A DNA stretch of 36,933 bases from Gemmatimonadetes bacterium 13_2_20CM_2_65_7 (GTDB lineage Bacteria; Gemmatimonadota; Gemmatimonadetes; Gemmatimonadales; GWC2-71-9): contig MNDR01000063.1 of assembly GCA_001915025.1 (NCBI GenBank), forward strand, positions 1 through 36,933. The letters run 5' to 3'. Position 1 is the stretch's first letter, and each line of letters begins with the position of its first letter. The notes beneath the pieces were generated by a model that was given only the letters and a program-made list of their open reading frames with translations, had not been told where the DNA came from and did not search any database. The position numbers were made by a program, and so were the translations under genes. This document shows positions 16,424-24,156 of this stretch, one piece after another.

Positions 16424-17151
16424 TCGCCCCGTTAGCTTTGCTCGTTATGGTACAGGTCTCCACCCGATGGCCCCAGCATTCGATGGATCGTCCTCGGCCC
16501 CCGGTCGTTCAGCCGGCGCCACACGCGGGGGAGGCGTCTCCGCCCGCAGACGCGATCGTACTCTTTGACGGCAAGGACCTCGCCCAATGGCAGGCTGAAG
16601 ACGGCTCCGCCGCGAAATGGATCGTCAAAGACGGGTACGTCGAGGTGAACCCGGGCACCGGCATGCTGGTCTCGCGTCGTGGATTCGGCGACGCACAGCT
16701 GCACATCGAGTGGGCGACGCCAACGCCACCAAAGGGCGAAGGCCAGGAACGCGGCAACAGCGGCGTCTTCCTGATGGGCATCTACGAGCTGCAGGTTCTC
16801 GATTCCTACCAGAACGACACCTACCCGGACGGCCAAGCCGGCGCGATCTACGGCCAGAATCCGCCGCTCGTCAATGCCACACGGCCCCCCGGCCAGTGGC
16901 AGGCGTATGACATCGTGTTCCATCGCCCGCACTTCAAGCCGGACAGCTCGGTCGAGCGGCCGGCCCGCATGACCGTCTTCCTGAACGGCGTATTGATCCA
17001 GGACAACTTCGAGCTGAGTGGGCCTACGGCACACCAGCGACGCCCGCCGTATAGTCCACATGCGGATAAGTTGCCGCTCAAGCTCCAGGACCACGGCAAT
17101 CGCCTGCGCTACCGCAACATCTGGTTGCGGGAACTCGAGCACACACCCTAA
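16411..17151 (+). CDS. DUF1080 family protein (3-keto-disaccharide hydrolase-like)
   Basis: PF06439 concanavalin-like protein of about 246 residues. Family pattern: IVLFDGKDLAQW at about 48-60, WIVKDGYVEVNPGTGMLVSR, FGDAQLHIEWATP, RGNSGVFLMGIYELQVLDSYQN, GQAGAIYGQNPPLVNATRPPGQWQAYDIVF, and a C-terminal LPLKLQDHGNRLRYRNIWLREL. Some family members cleave 3-keto-glycosides; most are untested. A weak hydrophobic N-terminus may be a signal peptide. Two starts are possible: 16411 (GAGG just upstream, 13-nt overlap) and 16420 (ATGA overlap with the previous gene). Last gene of the plus-strand sugar operon. Confidence 0.9.
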   Translation: MEAMIAPLALLVMVQVSTRWPQHSMDRPRPPVVQPAPHAGEASPPADAIVLFDGKDLAQWQAEDGSAAKWIVKDGYVEVNPGTGMLVSRRGFGDAQLHIEWATPTPPKGEGQERGNSGVFLMGIYELQVLDSYQNDTYPDGQAGAIYGQNPPLVNATRPPGQWQAYDIVFHRPHFKPDSSVERPARMTVFLNGVLIQDNFELSGPTAHQRRPPYSPHADKLPLKLQDHGNRLRYRNIWLRELEHTP

Positions 17152-17201
17152 GGCACGGAGCAGTTTACGACGATTGGCGTGCGAGCCGAGGCGGTGGGCC
17201 C

Positions 17202-18467
17202 CTAGCCTCGCTCGATCGGAGTAGCGCTTTCTTGCGTCTGGGGCCGGAAGAATACGGCGAAGAGCACCATCACCACAGCGGCAAAACCGGCGGGCAGCGG
17301 CCAGAACTTCGCCCACTGATCCAGCGTCAGCGCGCTCGCGGCGCCGAGGAATCCGTTGTAGACCTTGCCGGCGATCAAGCTGCCGATCAGCATGCCGACT
17401 CCGTAGGTGACGAGCACCAGAAACCCCTGCGCCTGGCCACGCACCGCCGGCGACGACTTCTTGTCGACGTAGATCTGGCCGGTCACAAAGAAGAAGTCGT
17501 AACAGACGCCGTGGAGCAGAATCCCGGTGACGATCAACCAGAACACGGCGCTGGGAGCGGCAATCGCAAACAGCACATAACGAAGCACCCATGCTCCCAT
17601 ACCCACCAGCAACATCTTCTTCACGCCGAGCCTGGCGAACATCAGCGGCATGAGGAGCATGAAGCCGGTCTCAGACATTTGGCCGAGCGTCATCAGCGAT
17701 GAGGGGTTTGGCAACAGTTTGGTGACGAGATTTTGCGTACCGACGTCGTAGACACCGATTTTGGCGAATACGGGCGCGTATGCATAGTACGCCGCCAGCG
17801 GAATGCAGATGAGCAGGGAGCTGACAATGAACACGTAGAACGGCGGACTGCCGAGTTCCCGCAGTGCGTCGATGCCGACGATACTCCGAATGGATACAGG
17901 CTGCCCAGCTGCCGGTGGTGGCGTGTGCGGCAAGCTGAAGCTGAAGACGCCCAGGATCAAACTGGCAATTGCCGTCGTGTAGAGCGGCAACGAGGTCTTA
18001 TCCGGCATCACGCCATTCGTGAACTTGCTCAGCACAAACCCAACGAACAGCCCTGCGACGATCCAACCGATCGTGCCAAACACACGAATGAATGGGAAGT
18101 CCTTCTCCTGGTTCCTGATGTTGTGGAAAGCCAACGAGTTTGCCAGCCCAAGCGTCGGCATGTAACAGAGGTTGTACAGCAGCAGCAGGAAGATAAAGAG
18201 CCCGGCCGAGGTTCGAGGGACGAGCAGCATGATTACGCCACCGAGGATGTGCAGCGCGCCGAGCACCTTCTCCGTCGAGAAATAGCGATCGGCGACCAGT
18301 CCGAGAAAGAACGGCGCAACAATGGCCGCGACCGGGTTGACCGTAAATGGCAGGTATCCCAGCGCGGCCATTCCGTGGGCCGGCATGTAATTGCCAACTG
18401 TCGTGTACCAAGCCCCCCAGATGAAAAACTGGAGGAACATCATCGTGGACAGCTTGGTGCGGATCAC
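17202..18467 (-). CDS. MFS permease, nucleoside:H+ symporter (NupG-like) family
   Basis: A 421-residue transporter with about 12 membrane helices. The N-terminus (KLSTMMFLQFFIWGAWYTTVGNYM) and FFLGLVADRYFSTEKVLG are typical of the PF03825 nucleoside:H+ symporter branch, which in many environmental phyla sits with sugar-oxidation genes rather than nucleoside genes. The GTG at 18467 overlaps the stop of the upstream lipoprotein gene (GTGA). It converges on the DUF1080 gene with a 50-nt gap in which I see no strong hairpin. A keto-sugar or glycoside substrate is suggested by location only. Confidence 0.85.
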   Translation of the reverse strand: MIRTKLSTMMFLQFFIWGAWYTTVGNYMPAHGMAALGYLPFTVNPVAAIVAPFFLGLVADRYFSTEKVLGALHILGGVIMLLVPRTSAGLFIFLLLLYNLCYMPTLGLANSLAFHNIRNQEKDFPFIRVFGTIGWIVAGLFVGFVLSKFTNGVMPDKTSLPLYTTAIASLILGVFSFSLPHTPPPAAGQPVSIRSIVGIDALRELGSPPFYVFIVSSLLICIPLAAYYAYAPVFAKIGVYDVGTQNLVTKLLPNPSSLMTLGQMSETGFMLLMPLMFARLGVKKMLLVGMGAWVLRYVLFAIAAPSAVFWLIVTGILLHGVCYDFFFVTGQIYVDKKSSPAVRGQAQGFLVLVTYGVGMLIGSLIAGKVYNGFLGAASALTLDQWAKFWPLPAGFAAVVMVLFAVFFRPQTQESATPIERG

Positions 18468-19135
18468 CGCGTCAAGATGCCGATACCGCGAGTTCCTTCG
18501 ATGATCGTGCCCTTCTTGTTGCCGCCGAGCACTCGGCCCAGCACGGCGCCGGCGACGGCACCCGCCCCGACCTTGGCGGCGTCACCAGTCGTAATGCCGC
18601 GGCCCTTGTGGATCGTCTCGAGGGAATCAATCGTGCCCTCGATGGGATACGTGTGGCCACGTACACTGAGGCTCGTAACGGAAAGTGTCAATGTGCCCTG
18701 GCTACGCGGATTGGGTGCCGGCTTGACGTCGGTGATGGTGCCGTTCACGGTGGATCCGGCGGGAATAACTACGTGACCAGCGGCATTTTTTACATCATCG
18801 ACGACCCGAGCCGTAAACGGCTGCCCGGCCTTCGCCGTGCGCGATGAAATCGTATCGGTAGCGGCCATATCGATGGTCGTGCCGGCGCTCAAGCGCAGCG
18901 TCGCCGGCCGCGCGGGAGGCGCGGGGGGAGGATTCGCTGTGCGCCGCGTGCGGTTCACGGGGGTACGTGTCGGTTGGCGCTCCGGTACGTCGCGCAGCTG
19001 CGTCGTGGACTCAGCGGGCGCGAGCGTCAGATTGCGCGCGGTCGAGTCGGTGGACTGGCCCCCCGATTGCTCGGCCTTTTGACACGCGGTCAAAGCGAGA
19101 GCGCCGGCAGTCGCCAGGGCGAGAATGCGATTCAT
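18464..19135 (-). CDS. Lipoprotein with glycine-zipper segment, C-terminus possibly truncated
   Basis: A 223-residue lipoprotein (MNRILALATAGALALTAC, lipobox LTAC). A low-complexity T/R/P linker (about 20-80) leads to a beta-rich domain (about 85-185) with TLRLSAGTTIDMAATDTISSRTAKAGQPF and VVIPAGSTVNGTITDVKPA. A glycine-zipper start (KVGAGAVAGAVLGRVLGG) then ends abruptly in NKKGTIIEGTRGIGILTR. In similar proteins the zipper continues and is followed by another VVLPAGTxL repeat, so the C-terminus may have been shortened. The stop overlaps the permease start by 4 nt. Function unknown; probably an envelope protein. Confidence 0.75.
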   Translation of the reverse strand: MNRILALATAGALALTACQKAEQSGGQSTDSTARNLTLAPAESTTQLRDVPERQPTRTPVNRTRRTANPPPAPPARPATLRLSAGTTIDMAATDTISSRTAKAGQPFTARVVDDVKNAAGHVVIPAGSTVNGTITDVKPAPNPRSQGTLTLSVTSLSVRGHTYPIEGTIDSLETIHKGRGITTGDAAKVGAGAVAGAVLGRVLGGNKKGTIIEGTRGIGILTR

Positions 19136-19198
19136 AGAGTCCTCTCTGTAGGAGCTTGAGCCGCGACTGAAAACGGTACCCGCGTCCGGTATCAGGTT

Positions 19199-19924
19199 CT
19201 AGAGGCGCCGCCGCAGTGAATCGGGCGTCAGGCCCTGCAGGTAACCCGCAAGTACTGTGAAGTTGTCCGTCACCAGCAAGATACCGAGCACGACGAGCAG
19301 CGCACCGGCAATCCGATCCACCCACATTATGTACGGTCGAAAGCGCTGAAACCAGATGAGGAAGCGATCGAGCGCCAGCGCGGTGAGGAGAAACGGCACG
19401 GCGAGCCCCGCGGCGTAGACCGCAAGCAACATCACTCCCCGCGCGAGCCCGGTTTGTGTGGCCGCGAGCGTGAGAATGCCGCCGAGAATTGGGCCGATAC
19501 ACGGTGTCCACGCGGCTCCGAAGGTGAAGCCCACGACACCCGAGCCGACGTACCCGATCGGCTTGCGCGCCAGCTCGATGCGCCGCTCGCGCATCAAAAA
19601 CGCCGGCCGCAACACACCGAGCAGATACAGGCCGAACAGGATCAGCAGCACGCCGCCCGCGCGGCCGAGCCATTGCTGATAGTCGCGCAGCAACGCACCG
19701 AGTGCGGAGGCCGCGGCTCCAAGGATGATGAACACGAGCGTGAAGCCGGCGACGAACCAGAGACCATGCAGCACGGCCGTGCCGCGCCGCCGCTCGACTT
19801 CCTCGACCGACATCCCGGTGAGGAAGCCGACGTAGCTGGGGATCAGGGGCAGGACGCAGGGGGAAAGAAAACTGAGGAGGCCGGCCGCGAACGCGACCGC
19901 GAGGGAGACCCCCTGCTCGTTCAC
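19199..19924 (-). CDS. ccdA: Cytochrome c biogenesis protein CcdA (DsbD-like thiol transporter)
   Basis: CcdA moves reducing power across the membrane for cytochrome c maturation or periplasmic thiol reduction. About 241 residues with six membrane helices and the paired motifs SPCVLPLIPSYVGF (helix 1) and TPCIGPILGG (helix 4), whose two cysteines are the redox pair. The GTG at 19924 starts 1 nt after the arginine-decarboxylase stop and is preferred over the upstream in-frame extension, which is arginine/serine-rich. No thioredoxin-like partner is adjacent. 19136-19198 (to the next gene) holds nothing clear. Confidence 0.92.
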   Translation of the reverse strand: MNEQGVSLAVAFAAGLLSFLSPCVLPLIPSYVGFLTGMSVEEVERRRGTAVLHGLWFVAGFTLVFIILGAAASALGALLRDYQQWLGRAGGVLLILFGLYLLGVLRPAFLMRERRIELARKPIGYVGSGVVGFTFGAAWTPCIGPILGGILTLAATQTGLARGVMLLAVYAAGLAVPFLLTALALDRFLIWFQRFRPYIMWVDRIAGALLVVLGILLVTDNFTVLAGYLQGLTPDSLRRRL

Positions 19925-19925
19925 A

Positions 19926-20486
19926 CTAGCCGCAGAACGCGACCGCGGAGACGACCGTCGTCCAGCGACCGTCCGCTCCACATTCGGCGGTCGAGGTGAC
20001 GTTCATCGTGCGCACGATTTCGCCGGACAAGAGCCACTGCTCGCGGCGCTCGTCCCACGCCTGGTCCGCCTCGAAAGGCACGCCCAACACGGTCGCGAGC
20101 ATCGACGCGGCCAGATCCTCGGCGTACTCGCCGGAGACGCTTTCGCTCTGACCGTAGCTGTGATGTTCGGAGATGTAGCCATGATGAGAAGGATCCGCCG
20201 GCATGGCGACGCCGATCGACGCCGCGACGAGACGGCTGGGCTCGTTCGTCGCCGACTCGGCGATGACGGCGAAGACCACCTGACCGGGCCGCAGCATGCT
20301 CATGCCTTCTTCCCGATCCACCAGCTCGCAGTGCGGAGGGAAAATCGAGCTCACCCGAACGAGGTTGAAGTTCGCGAGATGCGCGTCCCGCAGCGCCATC
20401 TCGAAGCTCGTGAGTTTTTCCTTGTGCCGGCCCACGCCCTTGGTGAGAAAGGCCTTGGTCGGGATGAACATGCGCGCGTCGATCAA
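19926..20486 (-). CDS. pdaD: Pyruvoyl-dependent arginine decarboxylase
   Basis: PvlArgDC converts arginine to agmatine, the first step of one polyamine route; it is typical of archaea and some bacteria. About 186 residues. The self-cleavage site VSSIFPP has Ser46-Ser47, of which the second becomes the pyruvoyl group. Also seen: PTKAFLTKGVGRHKEKLTSFEMALRDA, FAVIAESATNEPSRLVAASIG, and SGEYAEDLAASMLATVLG. The start is the TTG at 20486, not the ATG at 20471: AAGGAGGAGGT (20505-20495) lies 8 nt before the TTG and 23 nt before the ATG, and the TTG overlaps the upstream stop as TTGA. No agmatinase is in the window. Confidence 0.93.
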   Translation of the reverse strand: MIDARMFIPTKAFLTKGVGRHKEKLTSFEMALRDAHLANFNLVRVSSIFPPHCELVDREEGMSMLRPGQVVFAVIAESATNEPSRLVAASIGVAMPADPSHHGYISEHHSYGQSESVSGEYAEDLAASMLATVLGVPFEADQAWDERREQWLLSGEIVRTMNVTSTAECGADGRWTTVVSAVAFCG

Positions 20487-20914
20487 CCTGAATGACCTCC
20501 TCCTTCGTACCAAGCCGAGCGACCAAGTTCGACCGGCGGCTCGGTGTCACCGCCGCGGTCCACCGTTGCCTGCATCACCTGCGCCAGCACCTCGGCGGGA
20601 CTGAGCGCCACCTCCGCCACTTCGATCTTGGACTGCCCGCGCTCTTTGCCGCGGACGATGAGCATGTATTTCGCCGTGTAGATGCGCAACCGGCCGTCTG
20701 ACGCTTTGCGCGTCACCACCGCCGTGCCCCATTCTTTGCCTTCTCGCTTGATGGGGCGGAAGACATAGATGGTCTCAATTTCCCCCGGCGGCACCTGAGC
20801 CTCGACGGCGGCGGCGAGTTTGGCCCAGCCCGCCCCCTGGCCCGGAGCCGGCGGGGGGGGCGCTAGCGGGAAGAGGGCGCCGGGGTCCGGACCGGTTGGT
20901 TCGCTTGCTGCCAT
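20483..20914 (-). CDS. Conserved-context hypothetical protein between ornithine cyclodeaminase and arginine decarboxylase
   Basis: A 143-residue protein. A proline-rich N-terminal tail (about 1-28, FPLAPPPPAPGQ) is encoded over a G8 tract. A compact alpha/beta part follows (WAKLAAAVEAQVPPGEIETIYVFRP, then EWGTAVVTRKASDGRLRIYTAKYMLIVRGKERGQ, then KIEVAEVALSPAEVLAQVMQA). No membrane segment and no recognised motif. The first 52 nt overlap the end of the cyclodeaminase gene, so the true start could be slightly further in, although I see no better one. Its stop is coupled to the decarboxylase TTG. Position suggests a role with arginine/ornithine metabolism, but the sequence gives no function. Confidence 0.75.
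   Translation of the reverse strand: MAASEPTGPDPGALFPLAPPPPAPGQGAGWAKLAAAVEAQVPPGEIETIYVFRPIKREGKEWGTAVVTRKASDGRLRIYTAKYMLIVRGKERGQSKIEVAEVALSPAEVLAQVMQATVDRGGDTEPPVELGRSAWYEGGGHSG
20495..20505 (-). promoter_or_regulatory. Strong Shine-Dalgarno that fixes a TTG start
   Basis: AAGGAGGAGGT on the minus strand, 8 nt before TTG at 20486, inside the end of the upstream gene. It is the strongest ribosome-binding site in the window and implies efficient reinitiation for the decarboxylase. Confidence 0.75.
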
Positions 20915-22038
20915 CGCTCCACATAGAAGCGCAGGACGTGCATGAAGTCCTGCGCATTGGTGACGACGCCGTACGCCTGATGCGTCCCGCGGTCTCGCAG
21001 CTTGGTGACCACGAACTCGGTTTGATCCACACAGATCGTGGTGAGCGGGCGAATGTCCTCGGTGACTCTGGAGTCCACGAATGCGGGCAGCATGTTGCCG
21101 ACCGCGATCGCGTGCAGCGCGGTCGCCACGAATACCGCGAACGTGGCGACCGCCGTATAGGAGCGCATCGCGTCCTGCGCGGCGAGCGTATCCGGAATCA
21201 CGTCGGGCAACGGGCCGTCGTCGCGGATCGAGCCGGCGAGCACGTACGGGATGCGGTGCGTGACCAGCGCGTGCATGATCCCGCTCTGTGCGATCCCCTG
21301 CCCGACTGCCTTTTCGATCGAGCCGGCGCGCCGGATCGCATTGATGGCCCGCATGTGGAGTCCATGGCCCCCTTCGACGCTCTCGCCGGAGCTGGACATC
21401 CCGAGCGTCGTGCCGAAGATCGCGGCCTCGAGATCGTGCACGGCGACCGCGTTACCGCCGAAGAGGACGCTCACGTAGCCGTTCTCGATGAACCAGATCA
21501 TGTCCTCGCGCGCTCGTGCATGGACGAGAGCGGGACCGATGACCCACAGCATCTTGCCGCCGCGTTCCTTCTCTTCGCCGAGCAGCTGAGCCAAGACGCC
21601 GTAGTCCACGGGTCGCTCGCGCGACACTTCCGCCGCCATGAACCGGAATTCGTTCGGGCTGTGTGTGCCGCCGAGGAAACCCTCGACGTGAACGAAGATC
21701 CCTTCGCTGCCGTCTTCGGCCGCCCCGACCGCAACTTTCTCTCCGCGGCGCACGCGACGCGGCTCGCTGACGACCAAGTCATCAGGACCCGCTTGCACGA
21801 TCACGCAATCCATCCGCGGCAAGCGGGGACGGCGCCAGCCGGTGGGAGGAGGAAGCTTTACGTAGGTCGGCAGGTTCGTGGTCGAAAAAAAACCGTCGGG
21901 CAGGACCCCGTCGGCCGGTGCCGGCGTGAATCGCGCCTCGGGCGCGCCCGACAGCGGCGGCGCGGAAAAGTTGGGTGGTCGGTACTGAAACCGGGGACGA
22001 TTCACAGGGGAGTCAAAATACCAGAAATCAAAGACCAT
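20863..22038 (-). CDS. Archaeal-type ornithine cyclodeaminase family (TIGR00300, LOR/SDH-region) protein
   Basis: A 391-residue protein of the TIGR00300 family, found in archaea and as the C-terminal part of cyanobacterial ArgZ/AgrE; some members convert ornithine to proline and ammonia. It is unrelated to mu-crystallin-type cyclodeaminases. Seen: SPVNRPRFQYRP, a GGTHSPNEFRFM block, MLWVIGPALVHARAREDMIWFIENGYVSVLFGGNAVAVHD, FGTTLGMSSSGESVEGGHGLHMRAIN, GIMHALVTHRIPYVLAGSIRDDGPLPDV, and VDQTEFVVTKLRDRG. The ATG at 22038 directly follows the priA stop. With arginine decarboxylase two genes on, both enzymes act at the arginine/ornithine branch point. Confidence 0.85.
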   Translation of the reverse strand: MVFDFWYFDSPVNRPRFQYRPPNFSAPPLSGAPEARFTPAPADGVLPDGFFSTTNLPTYVKLPPPTGWRRPRLPRMDCVIVQAGPDDLVVSEPRRVRRGEKVAVGAAEDGSEGIFVHVEGFLGGTHSPNEFRFMAAEVSRERPVDYGVLAQLLGEEKERGGKMLWVIGPALVHARAREDMIWFIENGYVSVLFGGNAVAVHDLEAAIFGTTLGMSSSGESVEGGHGLHMRAINAIRRAGSIEKAVGQGIAQSGIMHALVTHRIPYVLAGSIRDDGPLPDVIPDTLAAQDAMRSYTAVATFAVFVATALHAIAVGNMLPAFVDSRVTEDIRPLTTICVDQTEFVVTKLRDRGTHQAYGVVTNAQDFMHVLRFYVERWQQANQPVRTPAPSSR

Positions 22039-24156
22039 TCACAAGAGTGAGACGGGGTCGCGGTCCACCATCACCGCGCGATGCGACTTCGCTCGCCACG
22101 CGCGCACCACGCGGCCGAGCACGCGCGGCTCCGCCGCCTTCGTCAACACGTGCCACCGCCACTTGCCCTTGAGGCGCATCAGCGGGCACGGCGCCGGTCC
22201 CAGCACGGTCAGCATCCCGTCGAGCCGGGCGCTCGACGCGCGCCGCAGCCATGCCGCCACACGCTCGGCGAGATCGGCGGTCCAGGCATGATCGGTCCCC
22301 GAGACCACGAAGCGGACGAGGCCGGTGCGCGGCGGATAGGGAGGATTGGGCGGCGAGCGCAGCGGCAGCTCGGCCGCCGCGAATTGCGCGACCGAGTGCG
22401 CCGCGGCGGCGCGAATCGCGTGATGGTCGGGCGCTCGCGTCTGCACAAACACGAGCCCGCCGCGCGGTCCCCGCCCGGCTCGGCCGGCGACTTGCGCCAC
22501 AAGCTGAAACGTGCGCTCCCCGGCGCGAAAATCGGGGAAGTGCAGGCCCGTGTCGGCGTCCACGACGCCCACGACGGTGACATTGGGAAAGTCCAGTCCC
22601 TTCGCGATCATCTGGGTGCCCAGCAGGATGTCCACCGCGCCGCTCGCCATGCGCTCCAGGATGTGATGATGAGCCCACTTGCTCGTCGTCGTGTCCAGAT
22701 CCATGCGTGCGATGCGCGCGCGCCCGAATCGCTCACCCAGGAAATGCTCGAGCTGCTGCGTGCCCAATCCGCGTAGCCGCTGAGTCGCAGAGCCGCAGAG
22801 TGCGCACGTTTCCGGTACAGGCTGCTCGTGCCCGCAGTAGTGACAGCGCAGCGCGGGCGGTGTCTGATGGACCGTCAGCGCGATCGCGCACTGGGGACAG
22901 CCCGGCACATTGCCGCACGCGGGACATTGCACGAACGTGGCGAAGCCGCGCCGGTTGAGCAGGAGAATGACCTGCTCCTGGCGCTCGAGCGCACCCGCGA
23001 CCGCGCTGTCCAGCGCTTCGCTCCAGGGGATCGTCGCCGTGGCCTCGACACGAGGCGCACTGCGCAAATCGACGATCTCCACCGGCGGCAATGGCCGAGC
23101 GCCCACTCGATCGGGCAGTGCGAACGTTCTGATTCGACCCTGGGCGGCCTGATCGAGAGTCTCCAGTGAAGGCGTCGCGCTTCCGAGAATAAGCCGCGCT
23201 CCCTCGAGCTGCGCGCGAACGGCCGCCGCGTCCCGCGCGTGATATCTCGGCACGGAGCCCTGTTTGTAACTGGGTTCGTGCTCTTCATCGACGACGATGG
23301 CGCCGAGCCGCTGCACGGGCGCAAAGACAGCGGATCTGGGACCGACCGCGACGAGGCGCTCGCCGCGCCGCAGCGCGCGCCACGCATCCGCCCGCTCGCC
23401 ATCGGACAGGCCAGAATGCAGCACTGCCACATGATCGCCGAACACGCCGCGCACGCGCGCAACGGTCTGCGGAGTGAGCGCGATCTCCGGCACGAGCAGG
23501 ATGGCGCCTCGATCGGACGCTACGACTCCGCGCAGGATTTCCAAATACACGAGCGTCTTGCCCGAGCCTGTGACGCCATGCAGCAACACCGGCACGGCGA
23601 CCGGCGTGGACTCGATGCCCGCGACGACGTTGCGTTGATCTTCGGTCAGCGTCGGCGGTGGGGGCGAGGACATGGCGGCAAAGGGATCGCGCATCTCAGG
23701 GACGCGCTCGATGCGAGCGAGACCCTGTTGCACCAGGCCCTCGAGGGAATTCCTGGATAGTCGCAGCTGGTTCACGAGGTGGGAAACCGGCGCGCTACCC
23801 CCGAGCGCCTCGACGGTCTCGTAAACCGCTCGCCGCTTCGGCGCGCGCTTGAAACGCCGCTCGCGCTCGAGCAGCGAATCCATCCCATTGCGCGTCAGCA
23901 CCAACAGCCGCTCAGCGGCGGGTGGAGGTCCGGCAGGACGGGCTGCGCTCCAGAGAGGACCGGGCAGGATCGCGCGGAGGGCGAGTCCAAGCGGCGCGCC
24001 ATAGTAGTCAGACAGCCAGCGGCCCAGCTCGACGCGGGCACCGGGAACGACGCGTTCTGCGAGCGCATCAGGGACTTCGTAGATGTACGGACGATTGACC
24101 GGGACAGGCAGTACCACCGAGGCATAGCGCCCCCCCCGCCCCGCCGGACCAATCAT
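22039..24156 (-). CDS. priA: Primosomal protein N' (replication restart helicase), N-terminal segment apparently missing
   Basis: PriA reloads the replisome at stalled forks. Residues from the ATG at 24156 (start overlaps the dipeptide epimerase stop region as ATGA). Helicase core is complete: GVTGSGKT at 194-201, DEEH at 289-292, and zinc cysteines in CPACGNVPGCPQC and CHYCG...CALCGS. The 3'BD DNA-binding N-terminus begins normally (VVLPVPVNRPYIYEVPD ... VVPGARV) but jumps straight to ELGRWLSDYYGAPLG near residue 43. About 45 residues normally lying between these two elements are absent, in frame. The 3' end is intact. G8 near codons 8-10. An essential-type gene with such a loss suggests an assembly deletion or a real domain trimming. 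Confidence 0.9.
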   Translation of the reverse strand: MIGPAGRGGRYASVVLPVPVNRPYIYEVPDALAERVVPGARVELGRWLSDYYGAPLGLALRAILPGPLWSAARPAGPPPAAERLLVLTRNGMDSLLERERRFKRAPKRRAVYETVEALGGSAPVSHLVNQLRLSRNSLEGLVQQGLARIERVPEMRDPFAAMSSPPPPTLTEDQRNVVAGIESTPVAVPVLLHGVTGSGKTLVYLEILRGVVASDRGAILLVPEIALTPQTVARVRGVFGDHVAVLHSGLSDGERADAWRALRRGERLVAVGPRSAVFAPVQRLGAIVVDEEHEPSYKQGSVPRYHARDAAAVRAQLEGARLILGSATPSLETLDQAAQGRIRTFALPDRVGARPLPPVEIVDLRSAPRVEATATIPWSEALDSAVAGALERQEQVILLLNRRGFATFVQCPACGNVPGCPQCAIALTVHQTPPALRCHYCGHEQPVPETCALCGSATQRLRGLGTQQLEHFLGERFGRARIARMDLDTTTSKWAHHHILERMASGAVDILLGTQMIAKGLDFPNVTVVGVVDADTGLHFPDFRAGERTFQLVAQVAGRAGRGPRGGLVFVQTRAPDHHAIRAAAAHSVAQFAAAELPLRSPPNPPYPPRTGLVRFVVSGTDHAWTADLAERVAAWLRRASSARLDGMLTVLGPAPCPLMRLKGKWRWHVLTKAAEPRVLGRVVRAWRAKSHRAVMVDRDPVSLL

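Noticed and set aside
17152-17201. Bidirectional terminator between DUF1080 and the symporter genes
   Set aside because: I could not find a stable stem followed by a U-tract in the 50-nt gap.
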